From contig JAKSXM010000002.1 in NCBI GenBank assembly GCA_022575985.1, positions 17,285,001 through 17,349,000 of the forward strand: a stretch of DNA of 64,000 nt, written 5' to 3'. Below the pieces are notes generated by a model that had not been told where the DNA came from, ran no database searches, and was given only the letters and a program-made list of their open reading frames with translations. The translations under genes were made by a program, and so were the position numbers. Shown piece after piece: positions 1 to 12,180 of this stretch. Numbering within the stretch: the stretch's first letter is position 1; the number at the start of each line of letters is the position of its first letter. The DNA is from Anagrus nilaparvatae. Its lineage: Eukaryota > Arthropoda > Insecta > Hymenoptera > Mymaridae.

Positions 1-636
1 AAATTTTTTAAGTATAAATAAAAGAGAGGGTACAAACATGCATCAATGAAAATAAAAAACTAAGGCAAAAAAAAGGAAAGACAATGTCCCAAAAAAAAAA
101 TTTAAGTTAAAAATTAAGAAAAAAGTTTTAAACTAGATCACTAATACTATTGCAAAAAATTTTCATGCACACAAGTTTTTTGTAATTGACTTTTTGTAAT
201 TTATTATACTATTTATTTTTATTTCTGTTTTCTTTGATTTTGTGGTTGTATGAGTAAATATAATTTTAATTAATAATTTTAAAAAATTTAATAAATTTAA
301 CAACGCACTATCTTTTTAAATTTTTCTGTAATTCGTTCCTTAACCCCTTAACCCAATTTTTTTTCTCTCACAACCAGCAAACAATATTTATATTCATTAT
401 TCTTAATAAAAAATAAAATAGTTTTTTTTTTATTTAATGAATAATAAGCAAAAAAAAAATGAGCCTGATTAGAATAATTCTTAAGATAGTAAACAAAAAA
501 ACGTAGATGAATTCAGTAAACATATAAAATTGTATATATGCATAAGTACTCAAGGTTTTAAAGGAAAAGAAAAACAGTGCAGATGATTTAAGAGTGAGTG
601 AAATAGTAGAATTTCATGGCCTTATAGAAGACTCAC
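1..636. other. AT-rich stretch, no gene seen
   Basis: AT-rich sequence with poly(A)/poly(T) runs and no supportable ORF. It lies downstream of the minus-strand exon at 637-741 and is probably the first intron of that gene, since the exon ends in a GTGAGT donor at its lower edge. Confidence 0.5.
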
Positions 637-741
637 CAGTATGGTTGAGCCATTACCAGCAGTAGGTTGCAAAAGCACTAGAGGTCGTCTACCGGCACCA
701 TCATTATTATTGAACATTAAACACGTACTATATGGGATCAT
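637..741 (-). CDS. First coding exon of an unidentified gene, partial
   Basis: Reading leftwards from an ATG at 741-739, 35 codons run without a stop to a strong GTGAGT donor starting at 636. The peptide contains the stretch GRRPLVLLQPTAGNGSTIL and has a second Met at codon 9 (717-715) that could be the real start. Base composition is clearly higher in GC than its surroundings, as expected of a coding exon. The rest of the gene would lie beyond the left edge. Upstream (840-960) is a GC-richer patch with a CCAAT motif that could hold its promoter. I do not recognise the protein. What is seen is the open frame and donor; that it is expressed is inference. Confidence 0.45.
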
Positions 742-2039
742 TTTTATTTTAAAATTTTATAAAATTATTTATTTTTTAATTATTTATAATGCCGGTCTTG
801 TTATTTTTTTGCTTCGCTGACGACGAGTGCATTTGCACGTTTTCTCTTTTAATACATGCTTTGATGCGCGAATATATTAAAGAAAACGAGAGGGGCGACG
901 CCAATCGGTCCTTGCCGCGCAACTCTTCAACAAAAGATCAATGCGAAAGGGGCTAGTAGGATTTAACGCGGAAATATAACATTTTTTTTCAAATTTGAAG
1001 ATTGTGAAAAATACGAAGAAAAAGTAAACTATTTGCAAGAATTAAGCCCTCAAGGAAAAAATTAATTTATGTGTTTCACGCAGGAATCATATAAAAAACT
1101 TTCTCAGATAGTTTTCTACATTGACTACTTTTATACATTAGCCCAGTCATGATTATTGTCTAAGTTAAATCTTTCAATAACAATGAAAAACTTGGGTGTT
1201 TTAAGCTCCCCAATTCATTAAAAAAAATCTGCTTATAGTAAGGGGAATTTTGTTTTCTTTCTCAAACGTTCCAAATGACCTGCAACGCAAAAAATTTTTT
1301 TTAATTTTAAAAATAAAATAATAATTTTAAAATAAAAATTTTTTTTTGCTCATTTAGGATAGGCGTCCAGCATTTTAAACTGAGTACGCTGCGAAAAAAT
1401 AATTATGTAATTTGCAAACGCTTGAACAAGTAGAAAAGTTCTGCAAATAACAACTGGACTATTCTGAGTTACGGCAAACGGATTATCTTTTTTCAGTGTG
1501 GGGTTTTCCATAAATTACGTCCAGAGTTTAGGGGTAGGTAGGTTTAACTTAAAATGTGACAACTTGGACACAAAGAAGAAGGTACGATTAATGAAAAAAC
1601 AGACGTCCCTGATTTTTTCTTTTATCTATTTTAAAACTATTTTAAATTTTTTAAAAAAAAATTTACAGTTAATCATTAAGAATGAAGCTATAGCCTCGTC
1701 TAAGTAATAATAATAATTGTATTCAAAATAATAAATTTGTTTATAACATTTTTAGTTTATTTTATTCAAAAAGAGCATAAATGACGTTCAATCTATGTTA
1801 CAAAATAGTAATTTTTATGCTCTTATCATGAAAAATCTTCTTTTATTTTATTTAAGTAGGTATACTTGCTTATGAACTATTACAGAATTAGAACAAATAT
1901 TGTTCAAATTAAGGGTAATTAATGTTTTTAATGTGTAAAATTTCAAGATAATTAGGAAGTTTAGAAGTGAAGAGTATTTAATAAAAACATTTAAGGTTGT
2001 TGTTCGGTAAATGCCTTGACGTCAGAATTGAATATAACT
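742..2039. other. Upstream region with possible promoter patch and a repeat fragment
   Basis: The segment 840-960 is GC-richer, contains CCAATCGG and lies just upstream of the minus-strand exon at 637-741, so it may be its promoter. Around 1498-1560 is a repeat fragment (GGGGTTTTCCATAAATTACG and following) that reappears in opposite orientation near 14800-14890. The 69-codon ORF over it uses a GTG start and looks accidental. Confidence 0.4.
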
Positions 2040-2047
2040 TTAGCAGG
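2040..2047 (+). repeat. Left target-site duplication of the giant palindromic element
   Basis: TTAGCAGG directly abuts the left terminus of the element at 2048 and is repeated exactly at 12181-12188 beyond the right terminus. An 8-bp duplication is typical of the hAT and P superfamilies of cut-and-paste transposons. Confidence 0.85.
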
Positions 2048-2159
2048 CAAGACTTTTTCACGCGATACCAATTATACCAGTTATACCAGTGATATTGGTA
2101 TCACTTTTGGTATTGGTATTGGTATCACTTTTGTTATATTTGTAATTATTAATTTTTAC

Positions 2160-3600
2160 GGGTTAATTATAGGTTTTTTGGGTCGCTCAATCCGAATCCA
2201 GAGTCTAAAGTTTCTGGAAAATAGGGGAAAACCCTTAAATAAGCAAAAACTACCCCTTTTTAAGGTTTTTTTTGCAAAATTTTGGAACTAAAGCTAAAAT
2301 GATCAAGTTAATGCCATTTTTTCAAAAGTATTTACCAAAATTTAGGGTTTACTTGATAACACACCAAGTTTGTGAAATTAAAGATAATTATAGGGGAGAA
2401 AAACTACCCCTAAAATAAGGAAAATTACAAAAAACATAAAAACAGAATATTTAACTTTATTTTTTATCCCTGCTTCTAGTACATCCATTAATGTTTTATG
2501 GTATTGAAAACTATTGCAATATATTAACAGTCCCCCAGGAGATAAATATGGGGGAAAACTACCCCCACAATAAAAAAAATTAGTGGAACAGTAAAATTTT
2601 TTCTCTTGCCTTTTCTTTTAAATCTAATCGAAAAAATAGCAAAATAAATAGTACTAAAAATTTTTTTATCCCCCCCCTTGGGGGTTGTAACCCACCCCTA
2701 AATTAAAAAACTATGAAAAAAATATTGAACGATTTTTTAAAAATCTTTTTATACTCCAGTAAAATTGCGAGAGGGATGGGTTATTTTCACTGGCTTTCAT
2801 GAGACTTGGTCTACTATATGTTTTTTGGGTCACGGATCATGAAAATCATGTCTTTTCCGGAAATATTTTGGAACACCCTTAAATTTGCAAAAACTAACCC
2901 CCAAAAAGGGGTATTTTGATGTACTGGCAATCAGAGTTTCTAGATTTAGCTATGAATTGATCTATACAGGTTTTTTGGGTCATTGTTCAAGGATTCGGGG
3001 GAATTTTTTATGAATAGATAATATTTTACCTTTAAATATGCAAAAATTACCCCTAAAGGGATGTTTTTGCAGTTTTCGCAGTTTGAGTGACCAGGTTAGG
3101 TCCATACGGGTATTTTGGGTCCCTGATTTGAACCCTGATTTGAATCTGAATTTGAGGGAATTTTTTATAAATAATTAATATTTCAGCCTTAAACTAGCAA
3201 AAATAACCCCTAAAATGGATATTTTTACTATTTTTGCACTTTAAGTGTGTAAATTTAAATTATTTAGGTTTTTTATGTCGCTGATCAAGGGTTTGAGGGA
3301 TTTTTTTTAAGGAAAAATTAATATTTCACCCTTGGATTTGCAAAAACAATCCCTAAAACAGAGTCTTTGCTACTTTTGCCCGTTGAGTATTTAAATTTGG
3401 ACCATATTGATTTTTCTGGTCACTTATCAAGGAGTTGGGGTCTTTTTTTATTTAATATTAATATTTCACCTTTAAATTAACAAAACCAATCCCTAAAATA
3501 GGTTTATTTACTATTTTTGAACTTTCAGTGTCTACATTATAAAATACTCCCAAATTCTTAATCTGCTACCCAAAAAACCCATATAGTTCAAGTTTAGACA
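2160..3600 (+). repeat. Outer array of ~140-bp degenerate repeats, left arm
   Basis: Recurrent blocks carry a TTTTTTGGGTC core, then a TTAATATTTCACCCTTAAAT-like stretch, then AAAAACTACCCCTAAAA. GGGTC cores fall near 2180, 2827, 2977, 3115, 3272 and 3413, giving spacings near 140-155 bases in the better preserved part. The block at 2380-2760 is more divergent. Confidence 0.7.
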
Positions 3601-4079
3601 TTCAAAGTGCAAAAATAGCAAAAACACCCCTTTTAGGGGTACAGCGAGGAGTCCACCACTCAATACTATATCACAATCCCACAAGTCCAATTCTAAACTA
3701 TTTCAAAAAATTCTAATTCTCGACAATTGAAAGAATTCCATCTGTTTTACGCGCGGCGGGCTCGCCTGGAAGTAGGAATACGAACGGATAAATGAAAAAA
3801 AAATAGGGAATAATTATAATTATTAAATTAAATAAATAATTTGTAAGAGTTATTAATAATTTAAAAAAAAATAAATAACTTTAAGATTTTCCTTTTTTTA
3901 AGTTTGGTTGTTATATGCATATACTATATAATTTATCAAATTTGTCTTATTGATTAGTACTACACTCAAAAAAATCCGTTTGCCGCAACCGGGATTTCGG
4001 CAGTTGCCGCTACCGGATTTCCTGTTGTGGAATACGGAATTTTTTTTTTCTTTTAAATATTTGTAAATGTATTAATTTG

Positions 4080-6365
4080 CCTTACACTAGCGTAACCTAA
4101 TGAAGTAGACTATAATAAAAAACGACAAGTCAAGCCTTACACTACCATAACCTAAGGAAGTAGGCTATAATAAAATAACAACACGTCAAGCCTTACACTA
4201 CCATAAGCTAAGGAAGGAGGATATAATAAAATAACGACACGTCAAGTCTTACACTACCATAAGCTAAGGCAGTAGAGTATAATAAAAAACGTACTAAGGG
4301 CCATTCTACAATCACGGTTGATTGTAGAATGTCTCTAAGGTCTAGTCTACATAACCGTACCGTACGGCGATGCCCAATGCTATTATTATATGCTTACTCT
4401 TGTGGCGTCACGTGACTCCTATACCAATAGCATTGGGCTGCGCCCTGCGGTTCGGTTATGTAGACTAGGCCTAAGCAAGTATACTAAAATAAAAAACGAC
4501 ACGTTAAGCCTTACACTAGCGTAACCTAAAGAAGTAGGATATAATAATATAATGACACGTCAAGCCTTACACTAACATAACCTAAGGAAGTAGGATATAA
4601 TAAAATATCGACACGTCAAGTCTTACACTAGCATAACCTAAGGGAGTAGGCTAAAATAAAAAACGACACGTTAAGCCTGACACTAACATAACCTAAGGAA
4701 GTAGGCTATAATAAAATAATGACACGTCAAGCCTTACACTAACATAACCTAAGGAAGTAGAATATAATGAAATATCGACAAGTCAAGTCTTACACTAGCA
4801 TAACCTAAGGGAGTAGGCTATAATAAAATAACGACACGTCAAGTCTTACACTAGTATAACCTAAGGGAGTAGGCTATAATAAAATAACGACACGTTAGGC
4901 CTTACACTAGCGTAACCTAATGAAGTAGACTATAATAAAAAACGACAGGTCAAGCCTTACAGTAACATAACCTAAGGAAGTAGACTAAAATAAAAAACGA
5001 CACGTCAAGCATTACACTAACATAACCTAAAGAAGTAGGATATAATAAAATATGGACACGTCAAGTCTTACACTAGCATAACCTAAGGGAGTAGGCTATA
5101 ATAAAATAACGACACGTCAGGCCTTACACTACCGTAACCTAATGAAGTAGACTATAATAAAAAACGACAGGTCAAGCCTTACACTATCATAACCTAAGGA
5201 AGTAGACTAAAATAAAAAACGACACGTTAACCCTGACACTAACATAACATAAGGAAGTAGGCTATAATAAAATAATGACACGTCAAGCCTTACACTAACA
5301 TAACCTAAGGAAGTAGAATATAATGAAATATCGACAAGTCAAGTCTTACACTAGCATAACCTAAGGGAGTAGGCTATAATAAAATAACGACACGTCAAGT
5401 CTTACACTAGTATAACCTAAGGGAGCAGGCTATAATAAAATAACGACATGTCAGGCCTTACACTAGCGTAACCTAATGAAGTAGACTATAATAAAAAACG
5501 ACAGGTCAAGCCTTACAGTAACATAACCTAAGGAAGTAGACTAAAATAAAAAACGACACGTTAAGCCTTACACTAACATAACCTAAGGAAGTAGGCTATA
5601 ATAAAATAATGACACGTCAAGCCTTACACTAACATAACCTAAGGAAGTAGGATATAATGAAAAATCGACAAGTCAAGTCTTACACTAGCATAACCTAAGG
5701 GAGTAGGCTACAATAAAATAACGACACGTCAAGCCTTACACTAGCGTAACCTAATGAAGTATACTATAATAAAAAACGACAGGTCAAGCCTTACACTAAC
5801 ATAACCTAAGGAAGTAGACTAAACCTAGACTAAACCTAAAATAAAAAACGACACGTGAAGCCTCATACTAATATAACCTAAGGAAGTAGGCTATAATAAA
5901 ATAATGACACGTCAAGCCTTACACTAACATAACCTAAGGAAGTAGGATATAATGAAATATCGACAAGTCAAGTCTTACACTAGCATAACCTAAGGGAGTA
6001 GGCTATAATAAAATAACGACACGTCAAGCCTTACACTAGCGTAACCTCATGAAGTAGACTATAATAATAAACGATAGGTCAAGCCTTACACTAACGTAAC
6101 CTAAGGAAGTAGGCTATAATAAAATAATGACACGTCAAGCCTTACACTAACTTAACCTAAGGAAGTAGGATATATTGAAATATCGACAAGTCAAGCATTA
6201 CACTAACATAAACTAAGGAAGTAGGACATAATAAAAAAAGACATGTGAAGCCTTTCACTGGCGTAACCTAAGGTAGTAGGCTTGAATAAAATAACGACAC
6301 GTAATGCATTACACTAGCGCAACCTTAGGAAGTAGAATTTAATAAAAAAGCGATAATCAAATAAT
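4080..6365 (+). repeat. Inner 56-bp tandem array, left arm
   Basis: The unit reads ACCTAAGGAAGTAGGCTATA, then ATAAAATAATGACACGTCAA, then GCCTTACACTAACATA, and repeats with a regular 56-base step (for example ACCT at 5637, 5693 and 5749). There are roughly 35-40 copies, most differing by a few substitutions. The unit contains ACACGTCA, a bZIP-type core. The array is broken by a short hairpin element at 4302-4474. Confidence 0.9.
4336..4474. mobile_element. Small hairpin MITE inside the left array
   Basis: Inverted ends contain CTAGTCTACATAACCG and a second conserved block GCCCAATGCTAT, enclosing about 50 bases of non-symmetrical sequence with GTCACGTGAC. The mirror position of the right arm lacks it, so it inserted after the palindrome formed. 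A separate 11-bp-arm hairpin (CATTCTACAAT) lies just before it at 4302-4331. Confidence 0.7.
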
Positions 6366-7071
6366 TAGGTATCAGGTTAGTTTTTTTTTTGGTGACAAAA
6401 ATTACAAAAAAAAAATTTTTAAATCAACGTATCAGATCATAGAAATCTATTTAAACCGATTTTTCTAAAAGTATTACTTTTATTGAAAATAATTAGGTGT
6501 TAAGTCTTAAAATATTAAGAATTTAGAAATTTTTTATATTTGCTTAAAGCAAAAGTTTGAGACAAAAATTTCAAACTCACCCAAGCGTTACAACAACATA
6601 ACCTCAGTCAACAGTACTGTAGAAAACAAAACCAAGGGCTGTATACCAGCACATAGCCTAAGAAAAAGGTGAATAAAATAAACAATTTATTGTAGACCAA
6701 ATCCTTGGGCTATATTAAAGTACTGATGGATGCGTCGTAATTTCATTTTAAACGACATTCTCAGGTTATGTTAGTTTAAGACTTCAGGTGTCGTTTTTTT
6801 CTTGTAGAAAAGAATCGTTTTTTCATTTTAGTCTACTTCCTTAGTTTATGCTAGTGTAAATCTTGACGTGTCGTTATTTTATTATATCCTGCTTCCTAAG
6901 TTTATGTTAGTGTAAGGCATGACGTCTCGTTATTTTAATATATCCTAGTTCCTTAGGTTACGCTAGTGTAAGGCTTCACATGTCGTTATTTTATTATATC
7001 CTACTTCCTTAGTTAATGTGAGTGTAAGGCTTTACGTGTCGTTATTTTATTATATCCTGCTTCCTTAGTTT

Positions 7072-7327
7072 ATTAATTTGATAAGTTTATTATGAATAAT
7101 AAAACGATCTACATGGAACTAAAAATATATAACTTTTTTCATTATTGTTATCTGTGTTTCTGAGGACTGAGCCTCCCTTTGTCACACAGAATAATTATTG
7201 AAAAAAAGTTAGATGGTGTAAAAATTTATTTTTTGATGTTAAAAATGTTTAAAAAAATGATTAAAAAATGAAATTTTTAGTTCCATGTAGATCGTTATAT
7301 TATTCATAATAAACTTATCAAATTAAT
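7072..7327. mobile_element. 256-bp MITE inserted in the right array
   Basis: Near-perfect inverted ends of about 50 bases begin ATTAATTTGATAAGTTTATT and include GATCTACATGGAACTAAAAA. The middle is AT-rich. It interrupts a 56-bp unit. No clear duplication could be defined because the flanks are TTAA-rich. Confidence 0.7.
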
Positions 7328-7943
7328 TTTAATTAATTGGAACGTAAAACAGTATTTATACTGTTTACTCATTATTATTCCTTAGTTTATGTTAGTGTAA
7401 GACTTGACGTGTCGTTATTTTTTTATTTCTAATTCCTTAGGTTATGTTAGTGTAAGGCTTGACGTGTCGTTATTTTATTATATCCTACTTACTTAGGTTA
7501 TGTAAGTGTAAGGCATGACGTGTCGTTTTTTATTTAGTCTACTTCTTGGGTTGTGTTAGTGTAAGGCTTGACGTGTCGTTATTTTTTTATTTCTAATTCC
7601 TGAGGTTATGCTAGTGTAAGACTTGACGTGTCGTTATTTTATTATATCCTACTTCCTTGGGTTATGTTAGTGTAAGGCTTGACGTGTCGTTATTTATTTA
7701 GTCTACTTCCTTAGGTTACGCTGGTGTAAGGTTTAACGTGTTGTTTTTCTTATTGTAGACCTTTTCCTTAGGTTACGTTTTTTAATGCTTGACGTGTGTT
7801 TGTTTTATTATAGTCTACTTCCTTGGGTTTTGTTAGTGTATGGTTTGACGTGTCGTTATTTTCTTATAGCCTACTTCCTTAGGTTACGCTAGTGTAAGGC
7901 TTAACTTGTTGTTTTTCTTATTGTAGACCTTTTTCTTCGGTTA

Positions 7944-8650
7944 CGTAGCACAGTGGGACAAAAAAACAAAAAAGTGGACAAAAAAAATATCAGCTCCAGG
8001 TTTTTGGATAAACAAAAAATAAATTTCGGAATGTGTTCAGAAAAGGATTTCATTTTATTGATACGGTAGACGGAATATTAAAAAAAATTTCTTAAAATAG
8101 TTTCCTGACGTAATCGGGCTGCTCTCGATCAAAAAAATTAAATTTTTTTAAAATTAAAAAATACAAAGTTTTATAAGGTCATATGGTTATAAAAACATAT
8201 AAAAACAAAAAATAATATTTTTTTACATGTATACTAACACACACACACGTATAAATTTAAATATGAGCAATTTTTATAAAAAAATTTTTTATTTGAGAAC
8301 ATATACTTAAAAATTGCTAATATGGGTGCAAAATTCAAATTTATGCGTGTGTATGTGTTAGTATACATGTAAAAAATTTAATTTTTTTAAAAATTTAATT
8401 ATTTTATATGTTTTTATAACCATATGAACCTAAAAAACTTTTTTTTTTTAATTTTAAAAAAATTTAATTTTTTTGATCGAGAGCAGCCCAATTACGTCAG
8501 GAAACTATTTTAAGAAATTTTTTTTAAAATTCCGTCTACCATCTCAATAAAATGAAACCCTTATCTCAAATTTACTTTTTGATTATCCAAAAACCTGGAG
8601 CTGATATTTTTTTTGTCCACTTTTTTGTTTTTTTGCCCCACTGTGCGTAG
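7944..8650. mobile_element. 697-bp foldback element with CACAGTG termini and 5-bp duplication (Transib/CMC-like)
   Basis: The element proper is 7949-8645. It starts CACAGTGGGACAAAAAAACA and ends with the mirror image, and the symmetry continues inwards for about 180 bases per side, so it is one large hairpin. CGTAG flanks it on both sides (7944-7948 and 8646-8650). Other array units preserve the uninterrupted target, such as GTTACGTAGTTTAATGCTTG near 9134, confirming the duplication. CACAGTG plus a 5-bp duplication matches what is known of Transib elements; CMC/Chapaev elements have similar ends but usually 4-bp duplications. It has no coding capacity. Confidence 0.75.
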
Positions 8651-10679
8651 TTTAATGCTTGACGTGTATTTGTTTTATTATAGTCTACTTCCTTAGGTTA
8701 TGTTAGTGTAAGGCTTGACGTGTCGTTTTTTATTTAGTCTACTTCCTTGGGTTATGTTAGTGTAAGGCTTGACGTGTCGTTATTTTCTTATAGCCTACTT
8801 CCTTACGTTACGCTAGTGTAAGGCTTAACTTGTTGTTTTTTTTATTGTAGACCATTTCCGTAGGTTACGTATTTTAATGCTTGACGTGTGTTAGTTTTAT
8901 TATAGTCTACTTCATTAGGTTATGTTAGTGTAAGGCTTGACGTGTCGTTATTTTATTATATCCTACTTCCTTACGTTATGCTAGTGTAAGACTTGACGTG
9001 TCGTTTTTTTTTAGTCTACTTCCTTGGGTTATGTTAGTGCAAGGCTTGATGTGTCGTTATTTTATTATAGCTTACTTCCTTAGATTAGGCTAGTGTAAGG
9101 CTTAACGCGTTGTTTTTCTTATTGTAGACCTTTTCCTTATGTTACGTAGTTTAATGCTTGACGTGTATTTATTTTATTATAGTCTACTTCCTTAGTTTAT
9201 GTTAGTGTAAGGCTTGACGTGTCGTTATTTTTTTATTTCTAATTCCTGAGGTTATCTTAGTGTAAGGCTTGACGTTTCGATATTTTATTATATCCTACTT
9301 CCTTAGGTTATTTTAGTGTAAGGCTTGAAGTGTCGTTATTTTATTAAATCCTACTTCCTTAGTTTATGTAAGGCATGACGTGTCGTTATTTTATTAAATC
9401 CTACTTCCTTAGTTTATGTTAGTGTAAGGCATGAAGTGTCGTTATTTTATTATATCCTACTTCCTTAAGTTACGCTAGTGTAAGGCTTAACGTGATGTTT
9501 TTCTTATTATAGACCACTTCCTTAGGTTATGTTAGTTTAATGCTGGTCGTGGCGTTATTTTATTGTAGCCTACTTCCTTACGTTTTTTTAGTGTAAGGAT
9601 TTTCGTGTCGTTTTTCTATATTGTGGGTGATTGGTCCATATCTGTTTGAAGTTTCCAAAAAATGCCTATTGTGGATAAACACAACATTTTATGTGTTAGT
9701 TAACCATGAAATTATAAATATTTAAAAAAATCACCAAAAAACTGCTAAATTCAACCAAAATGTAATTCCATTATTTAAAACATGGAAAGAAAATATTTTC
9801 GGGTTTCAAATCCTAGAATTTGAATACCAAAAAAAACGATAGTTTCCTTGATTGAAAACCTAGAAAGAGAACTTTTCCTTTTTCTAAAAAAGATATTAAT
9901 TTACTTCTGTTTTCAAATTCTGGAATTTTTCGTTAAAAAAATAGTGTATTCAATTTTCTTTTTTTGAATCCTGGAAATATTCCTATTTACTAACTTTACA
10001 TTTAATACATTTGCAAATATTTAAAAGAAAAAAAAATTCCTTATTCCACAACAGGAATTCCGGTAGTGGCAACTGCAGAAATTCCGGTTGCGGCAAACGG
10101 ATTTTTTTGAGTGTAGTACTAATCAATAAGACAAATTGGATAAATTATATATTATATGCATATAGCAACCAAAATTAAAAAAAGGAAAATGATAAATTCA
10201 TTTTTTTTTTTTTTAAATTATTAATAAATATTACAAATTATTTATTTAATAATTATAATTATTCATTATTTCTCGTTTCTTTTATCTGTTCGTATCCCCA
10301 CTTCTGGGCGAGCCCGTCGTGCGTAAAACAGATGGAATTATTTGGAATTGTAGAGAATTAGAATTGTTTGGAATCATTTCGAATGGTCATTGTCATGGGA
10401 TTGTAAAACTGTATTTAGTGGTGGCCCCTCGGGGTTTACTTATAACGCTGATTTTAATAATTAGAAGAAACAGTTGGCGTTGATGCTTTAAATACTCTGA
10501 ATCAGTCAGCTTGAAATAGGTTTATTAAATGAAACTAGCAGAAATTTTAAAAATATTGGAAGTTATTTTTTTATAAGAGATAAAAATCGCACTGAAAGCA
10601 AAATTTTAAAATCTTCATATTGTTGGATTTGGAATAATGGAATCAAAATAATGATTTCAAAAATAACTAAGACTAGGTC

Positions 10680-11780
10680 CAAAGGGTTTTTTGGGTCGCT
10701 AATCATTAATTTTTTGATTTCTTAATGAAAAATTCATATTTCACCCTTAATTTAGCTAAAACTATCCCTACAAAGGATGTTTTTGAACTTTCTGCGTTAA
10801 AATGAAGTACTTACGGTTTCTTGGATCCTGGATAACGAATTTCCGTGGGTTTTTAACCCTTATATTAATCACCTAAAAAATTAATATTTGGGTAAAAGCA
10901 AATAAACAACAGTTTGTAATTTTTTCTTAACAAACTTAGCTAATATAAGGGTGAAATATGAATTTTTCATTAAAAAATCCATGAAATTCGTTATCAGCGA
11001 CCCAAAAAACCCTTTGGACCTAGTCTGAACGCATTAAGTTTGAATATAGCAAAAACGCCCCTTTTAGGGGTAGTTTTAGCTAATATAAGGGTGAAATATT
11101 AATTTTTCATTAAAAAATCTATGAAAATCTTTTTCAGCGACCCAAAAAAGCCTTTAGACCTAATCTTGATGTAAAAAGTGCAGAAACAGCAAAAACACCC
11201 CTTTTGGGGGTAGTTTTCGGTAATTTAGGGGTGATATATTAATTATTCATTTAAAAAACATGAAAATCGTTTTTAGCGACCCAAAAAACCCTTATGAACC
11301 AAATCTGGCAGCAAAAAGTGCGAAAATGGCGAAAACATCCCTTTTCGGGGGTATTTTTAGCTAATTTAGGGGTGAAATATTAATGTTACCTTCAAAAATC
11401 ATCAAGATTCTTAATTAGCGACCCAAAAACCCTTGTGAGCCAAATTTGGCCGCAAAAAGTGCGAAAATGGCGAAAACACCCCTTTTGGGGGTAGTTTTAG
11501 CTAATTTAAGGGTGAAATATTAATGCTATCTTAAAAAATCATCAAGATTCTTAATAAGCGACCCAAAAAACCCCTGAAACCAATTCTTGGATCAACCTAT
11601 TATCTCAGAAGGTAATGACATCAAAAATACCCCCTTTTGGGGGTAGTTTTTGCAAATTTAAGGGTGATACGCAATTTTCTTTACCAAATGACCCCGATTT
11701 TCGTGTTCAGCGATCCAAAAAACCTATAGTAGAGCAAATCTCATATTCGCAACCGTAAGTGCAACCCCCCCCCCGTATTT
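10680..11780 (-). repeat. Outer array of ~140-bp repeats, right arm (inverted)
   Basis: Blocks of CAGCGACCCAAAAAACCCTT, AAAACACCCCTTTTGGGGGT and TAAGGGTGAAATATTAAT recur with GCGACC cores near 10997, 11137, 11276, 11418, 11558 and 11709, a spacing of about 140 bases. They are the reverse complement of the array at 2160-3600. Confidence 0.8.
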
Positions 11781-12180
11781 TGACTGGAGTAAAAATAATA
11801 CCACCCCCTTACACCCGATATGAGGGGGTGGATTTGACAAATTGATATAAATTTATTTTTAATTGAGTTACTAATAGTCTCATGTAAAATTTTATATGTC
11901 TTAAAATTTTTCGTGTGCACTATATCATTTTAAATGACGTCTAAAAAATGTTTAAAATTTAACCCACATTTAGGGGATGAAATCACATTTTCTAGGGGTC
12001 TTACGTGAAAATTGACTTCAAAAATGAAAAGAGCAGCCTTAATTACCTACTAGGTCACATTTTTAGTCCAAAATATTGATTTTATTCAGAGTGATACCAG
12101 TTATACCAGTTATACCAGTGATATTGGTATAACTTTTGGTATCACTTTTATTGGTATTGGTATCGCGTGAAAAAGTCTTG

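Larger units (their letters stand above)
6765..9620 (-). repeat. Inner 56-bp tandem array, right arm (inverted)
   Basis: This is the same unit as in the left arm, reverse-complemented (CTACTTCCTTAGGTTATGTT, then AGTGTAAGGCTTGACGTGTC). The array is interrupted by two insertions at 7072-7327 and 7949-8645. A variant unit carrying GTTACGTAGTTTAATGCTTG recurs (for example near 8640 and 9135). Confidence 0.9.
2048..12180. mobile_element. Giant (10.1 kb) palindromic foldback transposon, non-autonomous
   Basis: Both ends carry the same terminal inverted repeat, beginning CAAGACTTTTTCACGCGATA and followed by short GGTAT/GATACC motifs, and are flanked by the 8-bp duplication TTAGCAGG. Inside, left and right halves mirror each other: outer ~140-bp repeats (about 2160-3600 and 10680-11780), a linker with a G+C-rich tract (3720-4060 and 10030-10400), and an inner 56-bp repeat array (about 4080-6365 and 6765-9620). 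A non-repeated loop of roughly 400 bases lies at about 6370-6760. No coding region of note is present; the longest ORF is 91 codons at the left edge, so the element would need a transposase supplied elsewhere. The layout recalls Foldback and Galileo elements of Drosophila, but the 8-bp duplication fits the hAT or P superfamilies. Family assignment is inference; the boundaries are seen directly. Confidence 0.85.

Noticed and set aside
2016..2291. 91-codon ORF at the left end of the giant element
   Set aside because: It runs over the short TIR repeats and the first outer repeat, starts at TTG and has a repeat-driven composition (TSYTSDIGITFGIGIG); no sign of a real protein.
4080..6365. Telomere-like CCTAA words in the array
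   Set aside because: CCTAA occurs once per 56-bp unit and not as (TTAGG)n, the insect telomere repeat. It is part of the longer unit.
4080..9620. CRISPR-like regular repeats
   Set aside because: The 56-bp units abut directly with no unique spacers and sit in an animal transposon; they are tandem satellite repeats.
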